This document shows, one piece after another, positions 48,831 through 59,475 of a stretch of 64,000 nt of DNA (the first letter of the stretch is position 1; every line of letters starts with the position of its first letter). The stretch spans positions 102,051-166,050 of the forward strand of contig CAVSZO010000033.1 in assembly GCA_963732335.1 (NCBI GenBank), read 5' to 3'. The position numbers were made by a program, and so were the translations under genes. The DNA is from Desertimonas sp963732335 (lineage in GTDB: Bacteria; Actinomycetota; Acidimicrobiia; Acidimicrobiales; Ilumatobacteraceae). The notes under the pieces are model-generated. The model did no database searches and was not told the origin of the DNA. It saw only the letters and a list, made by a program, of their open reading frames with translations.

Positions 48831-49023
48831 CCGGGAGTGCTTGCGGTTCCAGCAACGCCTCGGCAGGAGAACACGCCGCGACAGTGATGCGGTAGTCGGC
48901 CGTGGGCTGACTCACGACACTGTCGACAGCTTCACCGTCGCAGCCCGATAGGGCGATCATCGTGACCACTGCCGCCGCCAACACAAGCCGTCGATAAGCC
49001 CCGCCATTGACGCCCGCCCTCAT
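48712..49023 (-). CDS. Small lipoprotein, 3' end degenerate
   Basis: From ATG 49023 the signal sequence YRRLVLAAAVVTMIALSGCD ends in a good lipobox (ALSGC). The mature part is short: TADYRITVAACSPAEALLEP, PDELEVESGVGG, then the TIGAVVGAGS-encoding repeat read out of phase. With one base added near 48800 the protein would end GGATTIGAVVGAGSPTR, matching the two decayed copies downstream. No known family. Only this copy still has a signal peptide, so it may be the live member of a local gene family. Stop position uncertain. Confidence 0.5.
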   Translation of the reverse strand: MRAGVNGGAYRRLVLAAAVVTMIALSGCDGEAVDSVVSQPTADYRITVAACSPAEALLEPQALPDELEVESGVGGNNHWSRGWRRFADARVRVGRHSGATSWH

Positions 49024-49300
49024 TCGTCCACCTTGTCGCTCGAGCCCGATTCCGCCGATCGGGTCGGCGCAGGATAAGCGGCGATCGGGGGGAGCGGGCA
49101 CGTCGGGCGACCGTGCTCACACGGTGATCACGGAATGCTCCCAAATGTGGCGGATTGGGCAACACGAATAGGGCCACCAACAGTCGGATTGTGCTTGTCT
49201 AGCTGGTTACCAGCCGTCTTCCGCCACGTCACCGGCACTCGCTGCGTGAGCGTGCCGCAGGAGGACGTCGGCGCCGGCGTGCGTTTGGTCCGCTCGAACC
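49024..49300. other. Intergenic, no gene seen
   Basis: About 277 bases between the lipoprotein start (minus) and the sulP stop. It probably contains the lipoprotein promoter. The A/T content rises at 49140-49200 (AAATGTGGCGGATTGGGC, AATAGGG, TTGTGCTTGTCTAG), but I see no ORF, hairpin or RNA gene that I can support. Confidence 0.5.
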
Positions 49301-50989
49301 TCATGGCGCGGGCTTCTCGTCGCCGAGGGTCGGGTCGATGTCGGTGAGGGCTTCCTCGATCGAGGCGTAGAAGTGGTCGCGGTCGAGGGTCTTGAAGAGC
49401 CCGTAGTCGTGGACGAGGTCATGGAGGCGGGTGCGTAGCTCGACGAAGGCGAGGTGGACGCCCTTGGCGTTGAGCTCGTTGTCGAGGCGCTCGAGCATTC
49501 CGGCCGCGGTGACGTCGATGTCGGTGATGGCCTCGCACTGCAGCACCACCCACGCCGGCCGGCGCTGCTGCACCAGCTCGCGCACCTGGTCGGCGAAGAT
49601 GCCGGAGTTGGCGAAGAACAGCGGCGCCTCCCAGCGGAACACCACCACGTCGGGGTGCTCCGCGAGGCCGTCACCCCCTGGTCGCTGTGCCAGCCCTCGC
49701 GGCCGGGCACACGTCCGAGCACTTCGCCGTGCGGCCACCAGTTCCGCTGGAAGAAGAGCAGGATCGACAGCACGACGGCGACGACGATGCCTTCGAGGAC
49801 CCCGAGGAAGATGACGCCGGCGCTGGCGACGAGCGAGAGCACCACCGCGGAGCGGTCGGACCTTCCACACTCTGGCGAGCAGGGAGAAGTCGGCGAGGGA
49901 GAGTGCCGCGGCGATGACCACCGCGGCCAGCGCCGAGTTCGGCAGGTCGGCGAGGAGTCCGTTGAAGAACACGAGCAGCAGCACCACGACACCGGCGCCG
50001 ACGATGCCGGTGAGCTGGCTCTTGGCCCCCGACTGCTCGGCGACGGCCGTGCGAGAGCTGCTGGCCGAGATGGCGAACCCCCGGAAGAAGCCGGCGGCGA
50101 TGTTGGCCGAGCCGATGCCGATCATCTCCTGGTTCGGCCTCACCCGCTCGCCACGGCGGGCGTTGAACGAGGTGGACAGGGCGATGGTGTCGGTCAGCGA
50201 CACGAGCGTGATACCCACCGCGGCGACGAGCAGCGGCACGACGTCACCGATGTCGGTCCACGGCACGTCGGGCGTGGGCAGCCCCTCGGGAAGGGTGCCG
50301 ACCGTGCCGATGTCGAGGTCGAACACGGCGGTGACGACGGTGGCGCCGACCACCGCGACGAGGACGGCGGGGATCTTGCGGGTGACGCGTGGGAGCACGA
50401 GCAGCACGGCGAGCGTGGCGAGCCCCACGCCGAGGGCCGTGGCGTCGCGCTGGTCGAAGTTCGTCACGAACTCACGCACCTCCTCGACGAAGGTGTCGGC
50501 GTCCGTCGAGAACCCGCTGAGCTTCGGCAGCTGCCCGACGATGATGACGATCGCCAGTCCGTTCATGTAGCCGACCTGGACCTCGCTCGAGAGCAGGTCG
50601 GCGACGAAGCCGAGCTTGCCGACACCGAGCCCGATCTCGATGAGGCCGACCAGGATGGCGAGCATGCCGGCCAGGGCGACGGCGGTGGCAGGGTCGTCGC
50701 CGGCCACGACGAGCGGGGTGATGGCGGCGAAGATCAGCGGCCCGAGTGACGAGTCGGGACCGAGCACCAGGATCTTCGACGGCCCCATGAGGGCGTAGCC
50801 GACGAGGCAGGCGATCGTGGTGTAGAGACCATTCACCGGCGGCAGCCCGGCGAGCTCGGCGTACGCCATGCCCTGTGGGACCAGGATCGCCGCCAGCACG
50901 ATCCCGGCCACGACGTCGGAGCGCAGCCAACGCCGCTCGTACGTGCGGAGCGACGCAACTCCGGGCACGTAGCCCTCCACCACCGCCAA
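49301..50989 (-). CDS. SulP-family anion transporter with STAS domain, frame broken twice
   Basis: About 560 residues. Membrane transporter for sulfate, bicarbonate or related anions. The membrane part is typical: VVAGIVLAAILVPQGMAYAE, LAGLPPVNGLYTTIACLVGY, ALMGPSKILVLGPDSSLGPL, and the inner repeat with FARRGERVRPNQEMIGIGSA and FRGFAISASSSRTAVAEQSG. Frame changes near 49865 and 49670 surround VLSLVASAGVIFLGVLEGIV. The C-terminal STAS domain is DVVVFRWEAPLFFANSGIFA ... AITDIDVTAAGMLERLDNEL. Substrate not decidable; no carbonic anhydrase domain is fused. It stands alone, and its context is not helpful. Confidence 0.93.
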   Translation of the reverse strand: MAVVEGYVPGVASLRTYERRWLRSDVVAGIVLAAILVPQGMAYAELAGLPPVNGLYTTIACLVGYALMGPSKILVLGPDSSLGPLIFAAITPLVVAGDDPATAVALAGMLAILVGLIEIGLGVGKLGFVADLLSSEVQVGYMNGLAIVIIVGQLPKLSGFSTDADTFVEEVREFVTNFDQRDATALGVGLATLAVLLVLPRVTRKIPAVLVAVVGATVVTAVFDLDIGTVGTLPEGLPTPDVPWTDIGDVVPLLVAAVGITLVSLTDTIALSTSFNARRGERVRPNQEMIGIGSANIAAGFFRGFAISASSSRTAVAEQSGAKSQLTGIVGAGVVVLLLVFFNGLLADLPNSALAAVVIAAALSLADFSLLARVWKVRPLRGGALARRQRRRHLPRGPRRHRRRRRAVDPALLPAELVAARRSARTCARPRGLAQRPGGDGLAEHPDVVVFRWEAPLFFANSGIFADQVRELVQQRRPAWVVLQCEAITDIDVTAAGMLERLDNELNAKGVHLAFVELRTRLHDLVHDYGLFKTLDRDHFYASIEEALTDIDPTLGDEKPAP

Positions 50990-51479
50990 CCGCCCGGCCG
51001 TGCGGCTGATTAACTATTCCGCCGGCGAGCCGTCGTTACCCTCGACCAACCGGTGGACCGAGTGCTCGACGTGGGCGCGGAGCCGGCAAGGGATGCAGTG
51101 GATTTTTCGTCCACGGCATCACCTCGCTGAGCAACTGTCGCGCACGTTCCGCTTCTGCCGTTACGCCAGCGACGATCGATTTCAAACCCTTCGGCTTGTC
51201 GGCCGACGCCGGGCTAGCGGTATCCGTGGTCGGTGACATCTCCTCCGCCCTCCGCCGCCGGACTGTCGCGATCTCCCAGGCGTCGCCAGCTCTCCATCAG
51301 GATGAGACCGGTGACCATTCCTGACAACCACACGACAAGATGCGTCTTCAACGACTCCATCGGAATCTCCATTCCTTCGGCACCACCGGCGTGGTGTCAC
51401 CGACATTTTCAGACGCCAAGGTGCGCCGTGGGCGAGGCTCAGGCGGCGTCGCCTTGGTCCGCGCCGACGCTGCACCGCC
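50990..51479. other. Intergenic, no convincing gene
   Basis: About 490 bases between the sulP start and the aquaporin remnant. The region next to sulP should hold its promoter. Short ORFs exist (for example 51036-51239 minus), but none has recognisable domains or a good ribosome-binding site. From about 51350 the minus strand shows coding-like sequence (CSVGADQGDAA) that belongs to the remnant. Confidence 0.45.
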
Positions 51480-51590
51480 CACGAAGCCGAGACGACCCCT
51501 CCCACAAGCGCGCCGACGATCGGAGCGACCCAGAACAGCCACAACTGCTACTGGCCCGCCTGATCCATCTGCCAAGCCTTTCGCCGCCCA
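51480..51590 (-). pseudogene. Aquaporin C-terminal remnant
   Basis: On the minus strand, starting around 51555, QLWLFWVAPIVGALVGGVV is the hallmark last helix of AqpZ/GlpF-type channels. Directly upstream is an in-frame TAG, and the DUF1269 gene occupies the place where the other five helices should be. No further aquaporin sequence is present, so this is a true fragment and not a frameshifted gene. It marks a past deletion or rearrangement in this accessory region. Confidence 0.7.
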
Positions 51591-51599
51591 CAGGTGCTG

Positions 51600-52122
51600 T
51601 CAGCCGCCTGCTACGAGCTTGTCCAACTTGAGCGTTTCGCGGAGCAAGGTCTGGGCGTCCTCGGCGAGGACCTCGTACTCCACCTTGGCTCCGTCGGCGA
51701 CCTTCTCGTCGATGAGCGCGAGTGATGGCATCGGTGGAGGCCTGGTCGGCGAGCACGAAGACGACCGCGCCGTAGCTCTCGATCGACCGGCCAGCCTGCT
51801 CGATGAGCTTGTCGGAGATCCCCGGTCGCGGGCCTTGGCGACGATTGCCCCGAGTCCGGCCCCGACCGCGACAGCGGGCACCAGCGGTGCCGCGAAGATC
51901 GCCGACGAGCAGTCCGAGCCCGCCGCCCTTGACGGCGCCCTTGCCGGCGGTCGCGTCGCTGGTCTGGTGGATCTTCACCTTCCCGTTGTCGCTCTTGTAG
52001 ACCATCGCGACGTCCTCGACGGTGATCTCGCCTGCTTCGGTCGCCGAATCGACGCGGTCCAAGACTCGAAGTCCGTCGTCGTGTGAGGCGACGTTGATCA
52101 TCACCACGTTCAAGTTCGTCAT
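51600..52122 (-). CDS. DUF1269 family protein, frame broken
   Basis: About 173 residues from ATG 52122 (MTNLNVVMINVASHDDGLRV). Family blocks: VDSATEAGEITVEDVAMVYK, SDNGKVKIHQTSDATAGKGA, VKGGGLGLLVGDL, then (after changes near 51890 and 51830) VAVGAGLGAIVAKARDRGIS, IEQAGRSIESYGAVVFVLAD, and (after 51735) DGAKVEYEVLAEDAQTLLRE. The Gly-rich middle forms a hydrophobic hairpin as in glycine-zipper membrane-associated proteins; the flanks are ferredoxin-like. Function unknown; often near stress and channel genes. It starts opposite the LuxR-type regulator. Confidence 0.82.
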
Positions 52123-52427
52123 TGCGTTCTCCTGTCAGGTTGGCGGCGTTGCTTGCCTGCGCCTGGATCGATCGTCGTGTGGTGACGGGTGGCACGACAC
52201 CACCCGCGCCGGGGTGGACTCCATGCGACATCACGCGCGCGCTGTCCGCCGGTCAATATCCGTTGCTCGGCCAGAGTGGGCGTCTACGCTGGCGTCGGGC
52301 CTGACCACGAGGGGGAAGGTTGAACATCCAGCCTGGCCCGACCAGTACAGGGCCGCTCGCTTTGAGGTCGCCTCGTTGAGGTGGCCAGACCGCGCGGTAT
52401 CAGCGTGTTCGGGCGACGGAGCTAGAC
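52123..52427. other. Divergent intergenic region, DUF1269 and LuxR-type regulator
   Basis: About 305 bases between two divergent genes, so it should contain two promoters. Immediately upstream of DUF1269, the minus strand reads AACCTGACAGGAGAACGCA before the ATG, with AGGAGA as ribosome-binding site. No ORF of merit is present. The exact regulator start is uncertain, so part of this region may be coding. Confidence 0.5.
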
Positions 52428-55045
52428 GTGGGCGAGGTTCGCCGGGCCGCGGAGTCCCCCGGATCCGACAGCCGTCCGCGTTGCTGCGAGCGAAGCTGCG
52501 CGCGCCGGGCCGACCTGAGCACTACATCCGCCGGCAACGCCTCTTCGAGCTGTTGGACGACGTCGTCACCGCTCCACTCACCGTCGTGGTCGCCCCGGCT
52601 GGGGCGGGCAAGTCGCTGCTGCTGGCGGGTTGGATGGAGGACTCCGCCATCGCCACGTCGTGGCTGTCGTTGGACGAGGGCGACCGCGACGGCACCCAGC
52701 TTCTGGACCGGCCTGATCGCTGCGCTCGAGGTGCTCGCGCCCGGTTGCGGCGACGAGGCGCTCCTGATGCTGCGGAGGCACGCTGCCTTGCCCGACGTTG
52801 TCGAGCAACTGCTCGACCAGCTCGCTCGCGCGATCCTGCCCGCCGAGCGTCGTCGTTCTCGACGACGTGCACCTGGTGGATGGCGACGATGACGTCGCGA
52901 CGTCGCTGGGGTTGTTCCTGCACCACCTCCCCCCGTGGCTGCACGTCGTGGTGCTGTCGCGGCGCGATCCCGTCGTTCCGATCGACCGTCTGCGGGCCAG
53001 CGGTCAGCTCGGCGAGGTTCGCTTCGCCGAACTGCGCTTCTCCCGTGACGAGGCGAGCGACATGCTCTCACGGTTGGCTCCGTCGCTGTCCGAGGAACAG
53101 ATCGATGCCACGGCCAACCACGTCGAAGGCTGGGCGGTGGGCTTGCAGATGGCCGCCCTGGCCGCCCGATCACGTCGCGCCCAGCAACTCATCGCGACCG
53201 AGCTCGAGAGCGAGCTCCTGGTCGACGACTACGTCTGGCACGAGGTGCTGGCCGTCGAGGATGCCAACGTCGTCGATGTCCTGGTCGAGACCTCGGTGGT
53301 CGATCGCGTCAATCCGAGCCTCGCCGATGCGCTCACGGGTCGAACCGACACCCGCGAGCTGCTCGAGCGGGCCGAGGCCCGCGGCTTGTTCGTCAACCGC
53401 ATCGGTGTCGAGGGCTGGTTCGCGGTGCACGCCCTCGTGCGCGCCGGTGCTGCTCGCCGAGCTGGCCCGGCGCTCACCGAGCCTGCTGGTCGAGCGGCAT
53501 GCCCGCGCCGCTCGTTGGTTCGAGGACGCCGGCGAAGTGCCAACCGCACTCGAGCACTGGCTCCTCGCCGAGCGTCCGCGTGATGCGCTCCGGCTGCTCG
53601 CCGCCGAGCACGGCAGGTTGTACGACCGGGGCCTGGAGGGGACGATCCTGCGCACGATCGAGGCGATCCCGACCGAGATGGCGATGGCCGACTTCGGATC
53701 GATGCTCGACTACGCCTGGTGCCTGCTGCTCGTCGACCGACGCCGCTACATCAAGGCCGTCGAACAGGCGGCATGGTGGGCTGATCATTCGACCGTGGAC
53801 GAGCGACCTACGAAACCGGCTGACGATGCTGCAGTCGAGTGTGGCAATCCTCTCCGGGGACTGGGCCGAAGAGTGAGGAGCTGGCTCGGCGGGCGTTGGA
53901 GGAGATGGGTGAGACGTGGTGGCGCGACACGCTCGGTCGCTTCGTCTGGAACATGATCGCCCGCGGGATCGCCTTGTCGGAACGGTGGGCCGAGTCGTGC
54001 GACGACGTGCGCAACGCCGATCTCGCCTTGAGCCGCGATCCCGAACGCCGCCTGGCGCTGGAGGGAACGCGGGCGCTGGGCGACGCGTTGGCCGGGAGGC
54101 CTGTCGACGCGCTCCGAGTGGCGGCCGGGATTCGGCACGCCGCGACCGTCTCCAACTTGGTGGTCCTTCGCGCCGAGCTGGCGCTTGCCGAGGCCATCGC
54201 CCATCGCGAGCTCGGCGATCGATCGCGGGCCCTCACCGAGCTCGAGGAGATGGCGGCGACGCCGGCGGAGACGATGCTCTATTGCCGGATCATCGCCATG
54301 CTGGAGCTCACCGAGGCGCACATCGACGACGGCGAACTCGACGCCGCCCGTGGCGCCTTCGAACAAGCCGAGTCGTTGATCGTGTCCGAGTCATTCGGAC
54401 CCGGTTGCCAGCAGTGGCTGGCCAGAGTTGGAACACGGCTGGCTGCCGCCGCAGGCGACATCGACGGCGCGACTGCAGTGGGCGCTGCAGATCGACGATC
54501 CGTTCTGGGCGGGTGTCAGCACCGCCCGGGCCCATCTCGCCGCCGGGAACGTGGAGGATGCCGCCTCCTCGCTGGACACCGCCGTCCCGCGTTGCGCGCG
54601 CCACGAAGTCATCCTCGGACTCCTTCGCGCACGAGTCACCGCCGACAACGAGGAGTCGGTGAAGTGCGCGACCAAGGCCCTCGAGCTGGCGGTCGCCAAC
54701 GAGATGCTGCAGACGGTGGCGTCAGCAGGTCCGGAAGCGCTCGAGTTGGTCGAACGCGGTGCGTGGCGGGCGCCTGAGCCATGGCTCGATCGGCTCCGGC
54801 GGAGTTCGGCGGCCGCGGCGGACCGGCCACCTCGCGGGCGACTGGACCTCGTCGAGCCGCTCACCGATCGGGAGCGAGACGTGCTGCGCTTCTTGCCGAG
54901 CCGGCTCACCGTTCGGGAGATCGCCGACGAGCTGTATGTCTCGGTGAACACGCTCAAGTTCCACCTCAAGGTGATCTACCGCAAGCTCGGTGTCACCTCT
55001 CGTGCCGAAGCGGCGGCCAAAGCGCGCCAGCTGACCAACAAATGA
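52428..55045 (+). CDS. LuxR-family (LAL/MalT-type) large ATP-binding transcriptional regulator, frame broken many times
   Basis: About 870 residues when joined. N-terminal: LLRAKLRAPGRPEHYIRRQR, Walker A TVVVAPAGAGKSLLLAGWME, WLSLDEGDRDGTQL; Walker B VVVLDDVHLVDGDDDV; RRDPVVPIDRLRASGQLGEV; the NACHT/STAND-type arm WAVGLQMAALAARSRRA. Then a helical, TPR-like region and a C-terminal LuxR HTH (LTDRERDVLRFLPSRLTVRE, IADELYVSVNTLKFHLKVIY, RKLGVTSRAEAAAKARQL). Frame changes lie near 52470, 52705, 52845, 53450, 53815, 53875 and 54465. These regulators respond to inducers such as sugars or peptides; the ABC transporter directly downstream (starting 29 bases after) may be its target. Confidence 0.85.
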
Positions 55046-55073
55046 CTGGACAGTGGCCGTACCGGAAGCCGAA

Positions 55074-56561
55074 ATGGCGATCGTCGTGGAGGTGATCTGG
55101 GTGGCGGGCCGTTCCTGGCCGTCGTCGCCCTGGCCGGCGGCGTACGCCGCCGGCCCGCAGGTCGCAGCTGAATCCCTCACCGAGCCCGAGGGCACGCTGC
55201 GGATCGCCGACTTCGGCGACGTGTTGACGTTCGACCCGTCCTCGCCCAGGCGACGCAGGCCGGCTACCTGTACCCGGTGTACGACACGCTCGTGCGCCAG
55301 GACTCGAGCCAGGAGTTGGTGCCGCACCTGGCGACCGGATGGAGTCAGCCGGACCCGACGTCGTTGCGCTTCACGCTTCGTGACGACGTCGTGTTCCACG
55401 ACGGCAGCCGGTTCGATGCCAGCACGGTGAAGGCCAACCTCGAACGGGCAAAGGCCGAGCCGGGAAACCCGAACGGCGCCGACGTTCGCCCCGATGACCA
55501 GTGTCGTCGTGGTCGATCCGACGACCGTCGAGGTGCGCTTCAGCGAGCCGGCTCCGACATTCCTCGTCGAGATGTCGATGGTCCAGGGAATGATGGTCAG
55601 CCCTGCGGCGTTGGAGGCCGACGTCGACCTCACCCGCGATCCTCACGGTTCGGGGCCATGGCCGTGGGATGCGGGCGCTTCGCAGAGCGGCGTCCGCGAG
55701 GTGTACGTGCTGCACCCCGGACTACTGGGCGCCGCGACTCCAGGGTGTCGAGCGGATCGAGATGAGCGTGGTCCCGGACAACCTGGCGCGCTTCACCGCG
55801 TTGCAGACCGGACAGGTCGACATCGTGAACTCCGGCACCGCCGGCCAGATCGATGCGGCTGAGGCCGCCGGCCTCGACGTCACGCGCTGGATCGAGGCCC
55901 ACTGGCTCATGATCCCGACCGCAACGGAGTCCTGGTCCCGGCGCTCGCCGATCCGCGGGTGCGCCGGGCGATCGCGCATGGCCATCGATCGCGAGGGCTA
56001 CGTCGCGGCCATCGCCGACGGCCACGGTTCGTCGTCCGGCGGATTGATCGCACCCGGCTGTCCGCGACTGGTACGACAAGGCGCTCGTCCAACGTGCCGG
56101 ACGTTCAACCCCGATCGCGCGAAGAAGTTGCTGGTCGACGCCGGCTACCCCGACGGGTTCTCGCTCGACATGCCCACGATCCCATTGGTGCAGGCCGAAT
56201 GTCGAGGCGATCGCCCAGATGCTGGGCGCGGTCGGCATCCGTCTCAACCTCGTGCCGATTCAGTTCGGGCAGCTCGGCGCCGAGATGCGAAAGGGGGCGT
56301 TCCCGATGGCCTTCGGCATCGCGCGATGTACCACCCGCACGGCATACCTGGAGCTGTTCGCATCGCCAACGGGCCCGTACAACCCTTTCCAGCGTCGACT
56401 GACACGTCCGCCTCGACGACGGCTGCCGCCGAGCGGCGAGCGCCGACGCCGGACGAGGCCAAGGAGACCTACGCGAGATCGTTCGCGACGTCATCACCGA
56501 GGGCACATGCATCCCGGTTGCGTACGAGCCGATCGTCGACGTTGACCGGCGACGCACGTGA
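55074..56561 (+). CDS. Peptide/solute-binding protein family 5 (DppA/OppA type), frame broken many times
   Basis: About 495 residues when joined. Extracytoplasmic substrate receptor of a Dpp/Opp transporter. Segments in order: GTLRIADFGDVLTFDPS, YLYPVYDTLVRQDSSQELVP, HLATGWSQPDPTSLRFTLRD, DVVFHDGSRFDASTVKANLE, VEVRFSEPAPTFLVEMSMVQ, RIEMSVVPDNLARFTALQTG, QVDIVNSGTAGQIDAAEAAG, AIDREGYVAAIADGHG, FNPDRAKKLLVDAGYPDGFS, and VEAIAQMLGAVGIRLNLVPI. At least seven frame changes, for example near 55250, 55480, 55660, 55725, 55915, 56205 and 56330. The signal sequence is not clear in any frame. Four transporter genes follow in the standard order. Confidence 0.8.
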
Positions 56562-56641
56562 CCGGCGTCTTCATCCCGCTCGGCTCCGCACGATCATATC
56601 CGTACGGCAGTCCGAGTGGCCGTCCTGAACCGCATGGCGTT

Positions 56642-57588
56642 GTGATCAGGGTCGCGCTTCTGGCGTATCGCGGCCGTCTGCCGATCATGCTCGTGGTGTC
56701 GTTCGTTACGTTCGTGTTGCTATCGCTCAACCCGATCGGATCCTGCGGAACAACGGCTCGGGCCCACGGCCACCGCCGAACAAGTGGCCAAGATGCGCGC
56801 CGAGTGGGTCTCGCCGATCCGCTGCTCGAGCGCTATGTGGACTGGCTGGGGGGGGCGTTCACCATGGGGATCTCGGACGATCGATCTACAGCGGGGCACC
56901 GGTCGCGGACACGATCGCCGAGCGGTTCGGGGTGACCCTGTCGCTCGTACTCGTGGCACTGCTCTTGCCCTCGCGGTCGGCGTTCCCACCGGGATCGTGG
57001 CCGCGCTCCACGAAGGCCGCCGAGCCGACCGAGTGACGATGACGATGCCTGCGGCCGGCCAGGCCATCCCCGTGCTCTGGCTCGGCACCCTCCTGCTCGC
57101 CGCTGTTCGCGGTGCGGTGGCACGTCTTCCGCGCCGTCTTCTACGTCTCGCCGACCGAAAGCGTTCTGGAGTGGCTCCGGTCAGTGACGCTCCCAGCCAT
57201 TGCCCTCGGGATTGCCGTGGCGGCCGCGTTCGCTCGGCACACGCGGTCGGCGATGCAGGACGTGCTCCGCCAGGACTACATCCGGGCGGCGGTCGCGAAG
57301 GGTGCCTCCCGCCGCCAGGCGATCGTCCACCACGCGCTCCGAAACGCAGCGACACCGCTCGTGAGCGTGCTGGCGTTCCAGATCACCGCGTTGATCGGAG
57401 CGGCGTTCGTCGTGGAACGCGTCTTCGCGATGCCCGGACTGGGCTCGCTCGCCATCGAGTCGATCGAGCGGAACGATCCGGCGCCGCTGCTCGGATTCCT
57501 GCTCGTGGTGGTGCTGGCCGTCGTGATCGTGAATCTCCTGCTCGACCTCGCCTATGCGTGGATCGACCCGAAGGTGCGGACCCCTTGA
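56642..57588 (+). CDS. ABC transporter permease, DppB type, frame broken
   Basis: About 315 residues with six membrane helices. The first helix is at VIRVALLAYRGRLPIMLVVS then FVTFVLLSLNP. Then, in changing frames, EQVAKMRAEWGLADPLLERY, VDWLGGAFTMG, FGVTLSLVLVALLLALAVGV, VTMTMPAAGQAIPVLWLGTL and the last part, intact: SVTLPAIALGIAVAAAFARH, the EAA loop RQDYIRAAVAKGASRRQAIV, and VSVLAFQITALIGAAFVVER. Frame changes near 56740, 56885, 56930 and 57110. GTG 56642 is the best start, 80 bases after the binding-protein gene. Together with the next gene it makes the channel. Confidence 0.83.
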
Positions 57589-57619
57589 CGAAGCGCCGCG
57601 TCTGATCGGTGCGCCTGCC

Positions 57620-58480
57620 ATGGCGGCGGGGATCTTCCTGATCGTCCTCGCGGTGGCCGGCCGTCGGCTGGCTGGCCGTCCTTGATCGGAACGGACCTGT
57701 GACCGGCGTCGCTCCTGCAGGCCCGTGAAGGACCGTCGGCGGATCACTGGTTGGGTACTGATCAACTGGGGCGGGACGAGCTCAGCCGTGTGCTCGCCGG
57801 CGTGGACGCGGGTCTACCTGCTGGCCGCAATCGAGGCCGTCGGCATCGCGGTCCTGGTGGGTGTGCCGCTCGGCTTGGTCGCCGGCTACAGGGGCGGGTG
57901 GTGGGACCGTTGCACGACCCGCATCACCGAGGTCGTCGTATGCATTCCCGCGGTCGTGGTCGCCATCGCCTTGGTCGGCGCGGTCGGGCCAGGGGTGGAG
58001 ATCTCGATGCTCGCAGTCGGGCTCGTATTCGCCGCGGATGTTCCGGCTGGTGCGCGGCGAGGCGCTCTCGGCGCGCGAAGCTGCCTATGTCGACGCGGCC
58101 CGGGTTTCAGGGATCACGGCCACGCTCGATTTTGTTCGCCACATGTTCCCCAATCTGCTCCCTGCGATCCTGGTCCAAGCAACGGTGCTGTTTGCGGCGG
58201 CGGTGCTGGCCGAGGCGACGTTGTCGTTCCTCGGCCTCGGAGTCACGCCACCGACCGCGAGTTGGGGGTGATGCTCGACCAAGCGCGCGATTACCTCGAC
58301 GAGGCCCCGCTCCTCGCGCTGTGGCCCGGCATCGCGATTTTTCTCGTGGTACTCGCCTTCAACTGTCTCGGCGACGACTTCGGTGACCGCCGCCTGGCGG
58401 ACAGGTGGCGTGAGTGCACTTGGGCGGACGGCGGGATTGAACGGATTGGTGGGGGTGCGCTTCCCGCCATACGAGAGTGA
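57620..58480 (+). CDS. ABC transporter permease, DppC type, frame broken
   Basis: About 285 residues. First helix MAAGIFLIVLAVAG; then DHWLGTDQLGRDELSRVLAG, the family motif with its conserved DxLGRD; LLAAIEAVGIAVLVGVPLGL, VVCIPAVVVAIALVGAVGPG, and the EAA loop RLVRGEALSAREAAYVDAAR followed by VSGITATLDFVRHMFPN. Then QATVLFAAAVLAEATLSFLG and LALWPGIAIFLVVLAFNCLG DD. Frame changes near 57665, 57815, 58040 and 58270. The C-terminus is unclear: one base would let the gene stop near 58412. Pairs with the DppB-type permease. Confidence 0.82.
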
Positions 58481-58484
58481 AGAG

Positions 58485-59475
58485 GTGTCCCTGGTCATCG
58501 ACCATCTCAGCGTTACCTTCCCCGACGAACAACGTGGAGCATTCGAGATCGTTTCCGACGTTTCACTGGAGTTGGCAGCCGGTGAGATCCTCGGACTCGT
58601 CGGGGAATCAGGCTGGCGGCAAGTCGACCCTGGCCGCCACGGTTCTCGGCCTCACCCAAGAACCTGCACGGCTGCAAGCGGCGTCGATCCGGGGTCGGCG
58701 GACACGAACTCGTCGGATCGTCGTTCGAGGAACTGCGACTCGTGCGTGGACGTCGGATCGCCCTAGTCGGTCAGGAGCCCTGGGCATCGCTCAACCCCGC
58801 CTATCCCGTCATTCGCCAAGTCGCCGAGCCGCTGCGCTGGCACTACGGGCTCGCCCGAACGGCTGCTCGTGCCGCGCACGGAAATGCTCGGACTGTAGGC
58901 CTCGAAGCCTCGCTACGCGACGCCTACCCCACCAGCTGTCCGGTGGCGAGGCGCAACGAGCGGCGCTGGCGATGGCACTGGTCGCCGAGCCTGATGTCCT
59001 CATCGCCGACGAACCGACGACCGCGCTGGATGCGGTGGTGCAGCGGGAGATCCTCGATCTAATCGACGATCTCCGATTGGAGCGGGTTGAGTGTGCTGCT
59101 GATTACGCACGACTTCGCTGTCGTCGCCGCCGTCGCCGGCCGAGTGGCCGTGATGTACGCCGGCCAGATCGTCGAGACCGGTGAGGTGGGGGCCCTCTTG
59201 CACGGCCCCGGCATCCGTACACGGCCGGTCTCTCGCCTCGGTCCCGCGGCGCAGATCAGTCGACATCGACTGCGAGCTCGATCCCAGGGCGAGTGCCTCC
59301 ACCATGGGAGTGGCCTGCCGCCTGTCGGTTCGTCAATCGCTGTGCCCACGCGATGGATCAATGCATCGAGCATGCGGTGGCGCTGCAGGCAGATGACGAG
59401 GGAGCCGTGAGGTGCGTCCGGGCGGCGTCGCTGCACCTCGCCGGTGCGAGACCGACCGAACCGGAGTTCTCATGA
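58485..59475 (+). CDS. ABC transporter ATPase, DppD type, frame broken
   Basis: About 325 residues. From GTG 58485 (VSLVIDHLSVTFPDEQRGAF), with ribosome-binding GAGTGAAGAG before it: Walker A region GEILGLVGESG then GKSTLAATVLGLTQEPARLQ (joined near 58615), Q loop IALVGQEPWASLNPAYPVIR, signature LSGGEAQRAALAMALVAEPD, Walker B VLIADEPTTALDAVVQREIL and switch SVLLITHDFAVVAAVAGRVA. The C-terminal oligopeptide-ATPase domain with CRFVNRCAHAMDQC (the Cys-rich motif of OppD/DppD) is present. Frame changes near 58700, 58745, 58905, 59095 and 59215. Its stop overlaps the next start (ATGA, 59472). Confidence 0.84.

Noticed and set aside
48032..48874. 280-codon minus-strand ORF as a real gene
   Set aside because: Only the last 20-30 residues match the repeated TIGAVVGAGS end; the rest is Arg/Pro-rich without start signal or family, so I treat it as a remnant.
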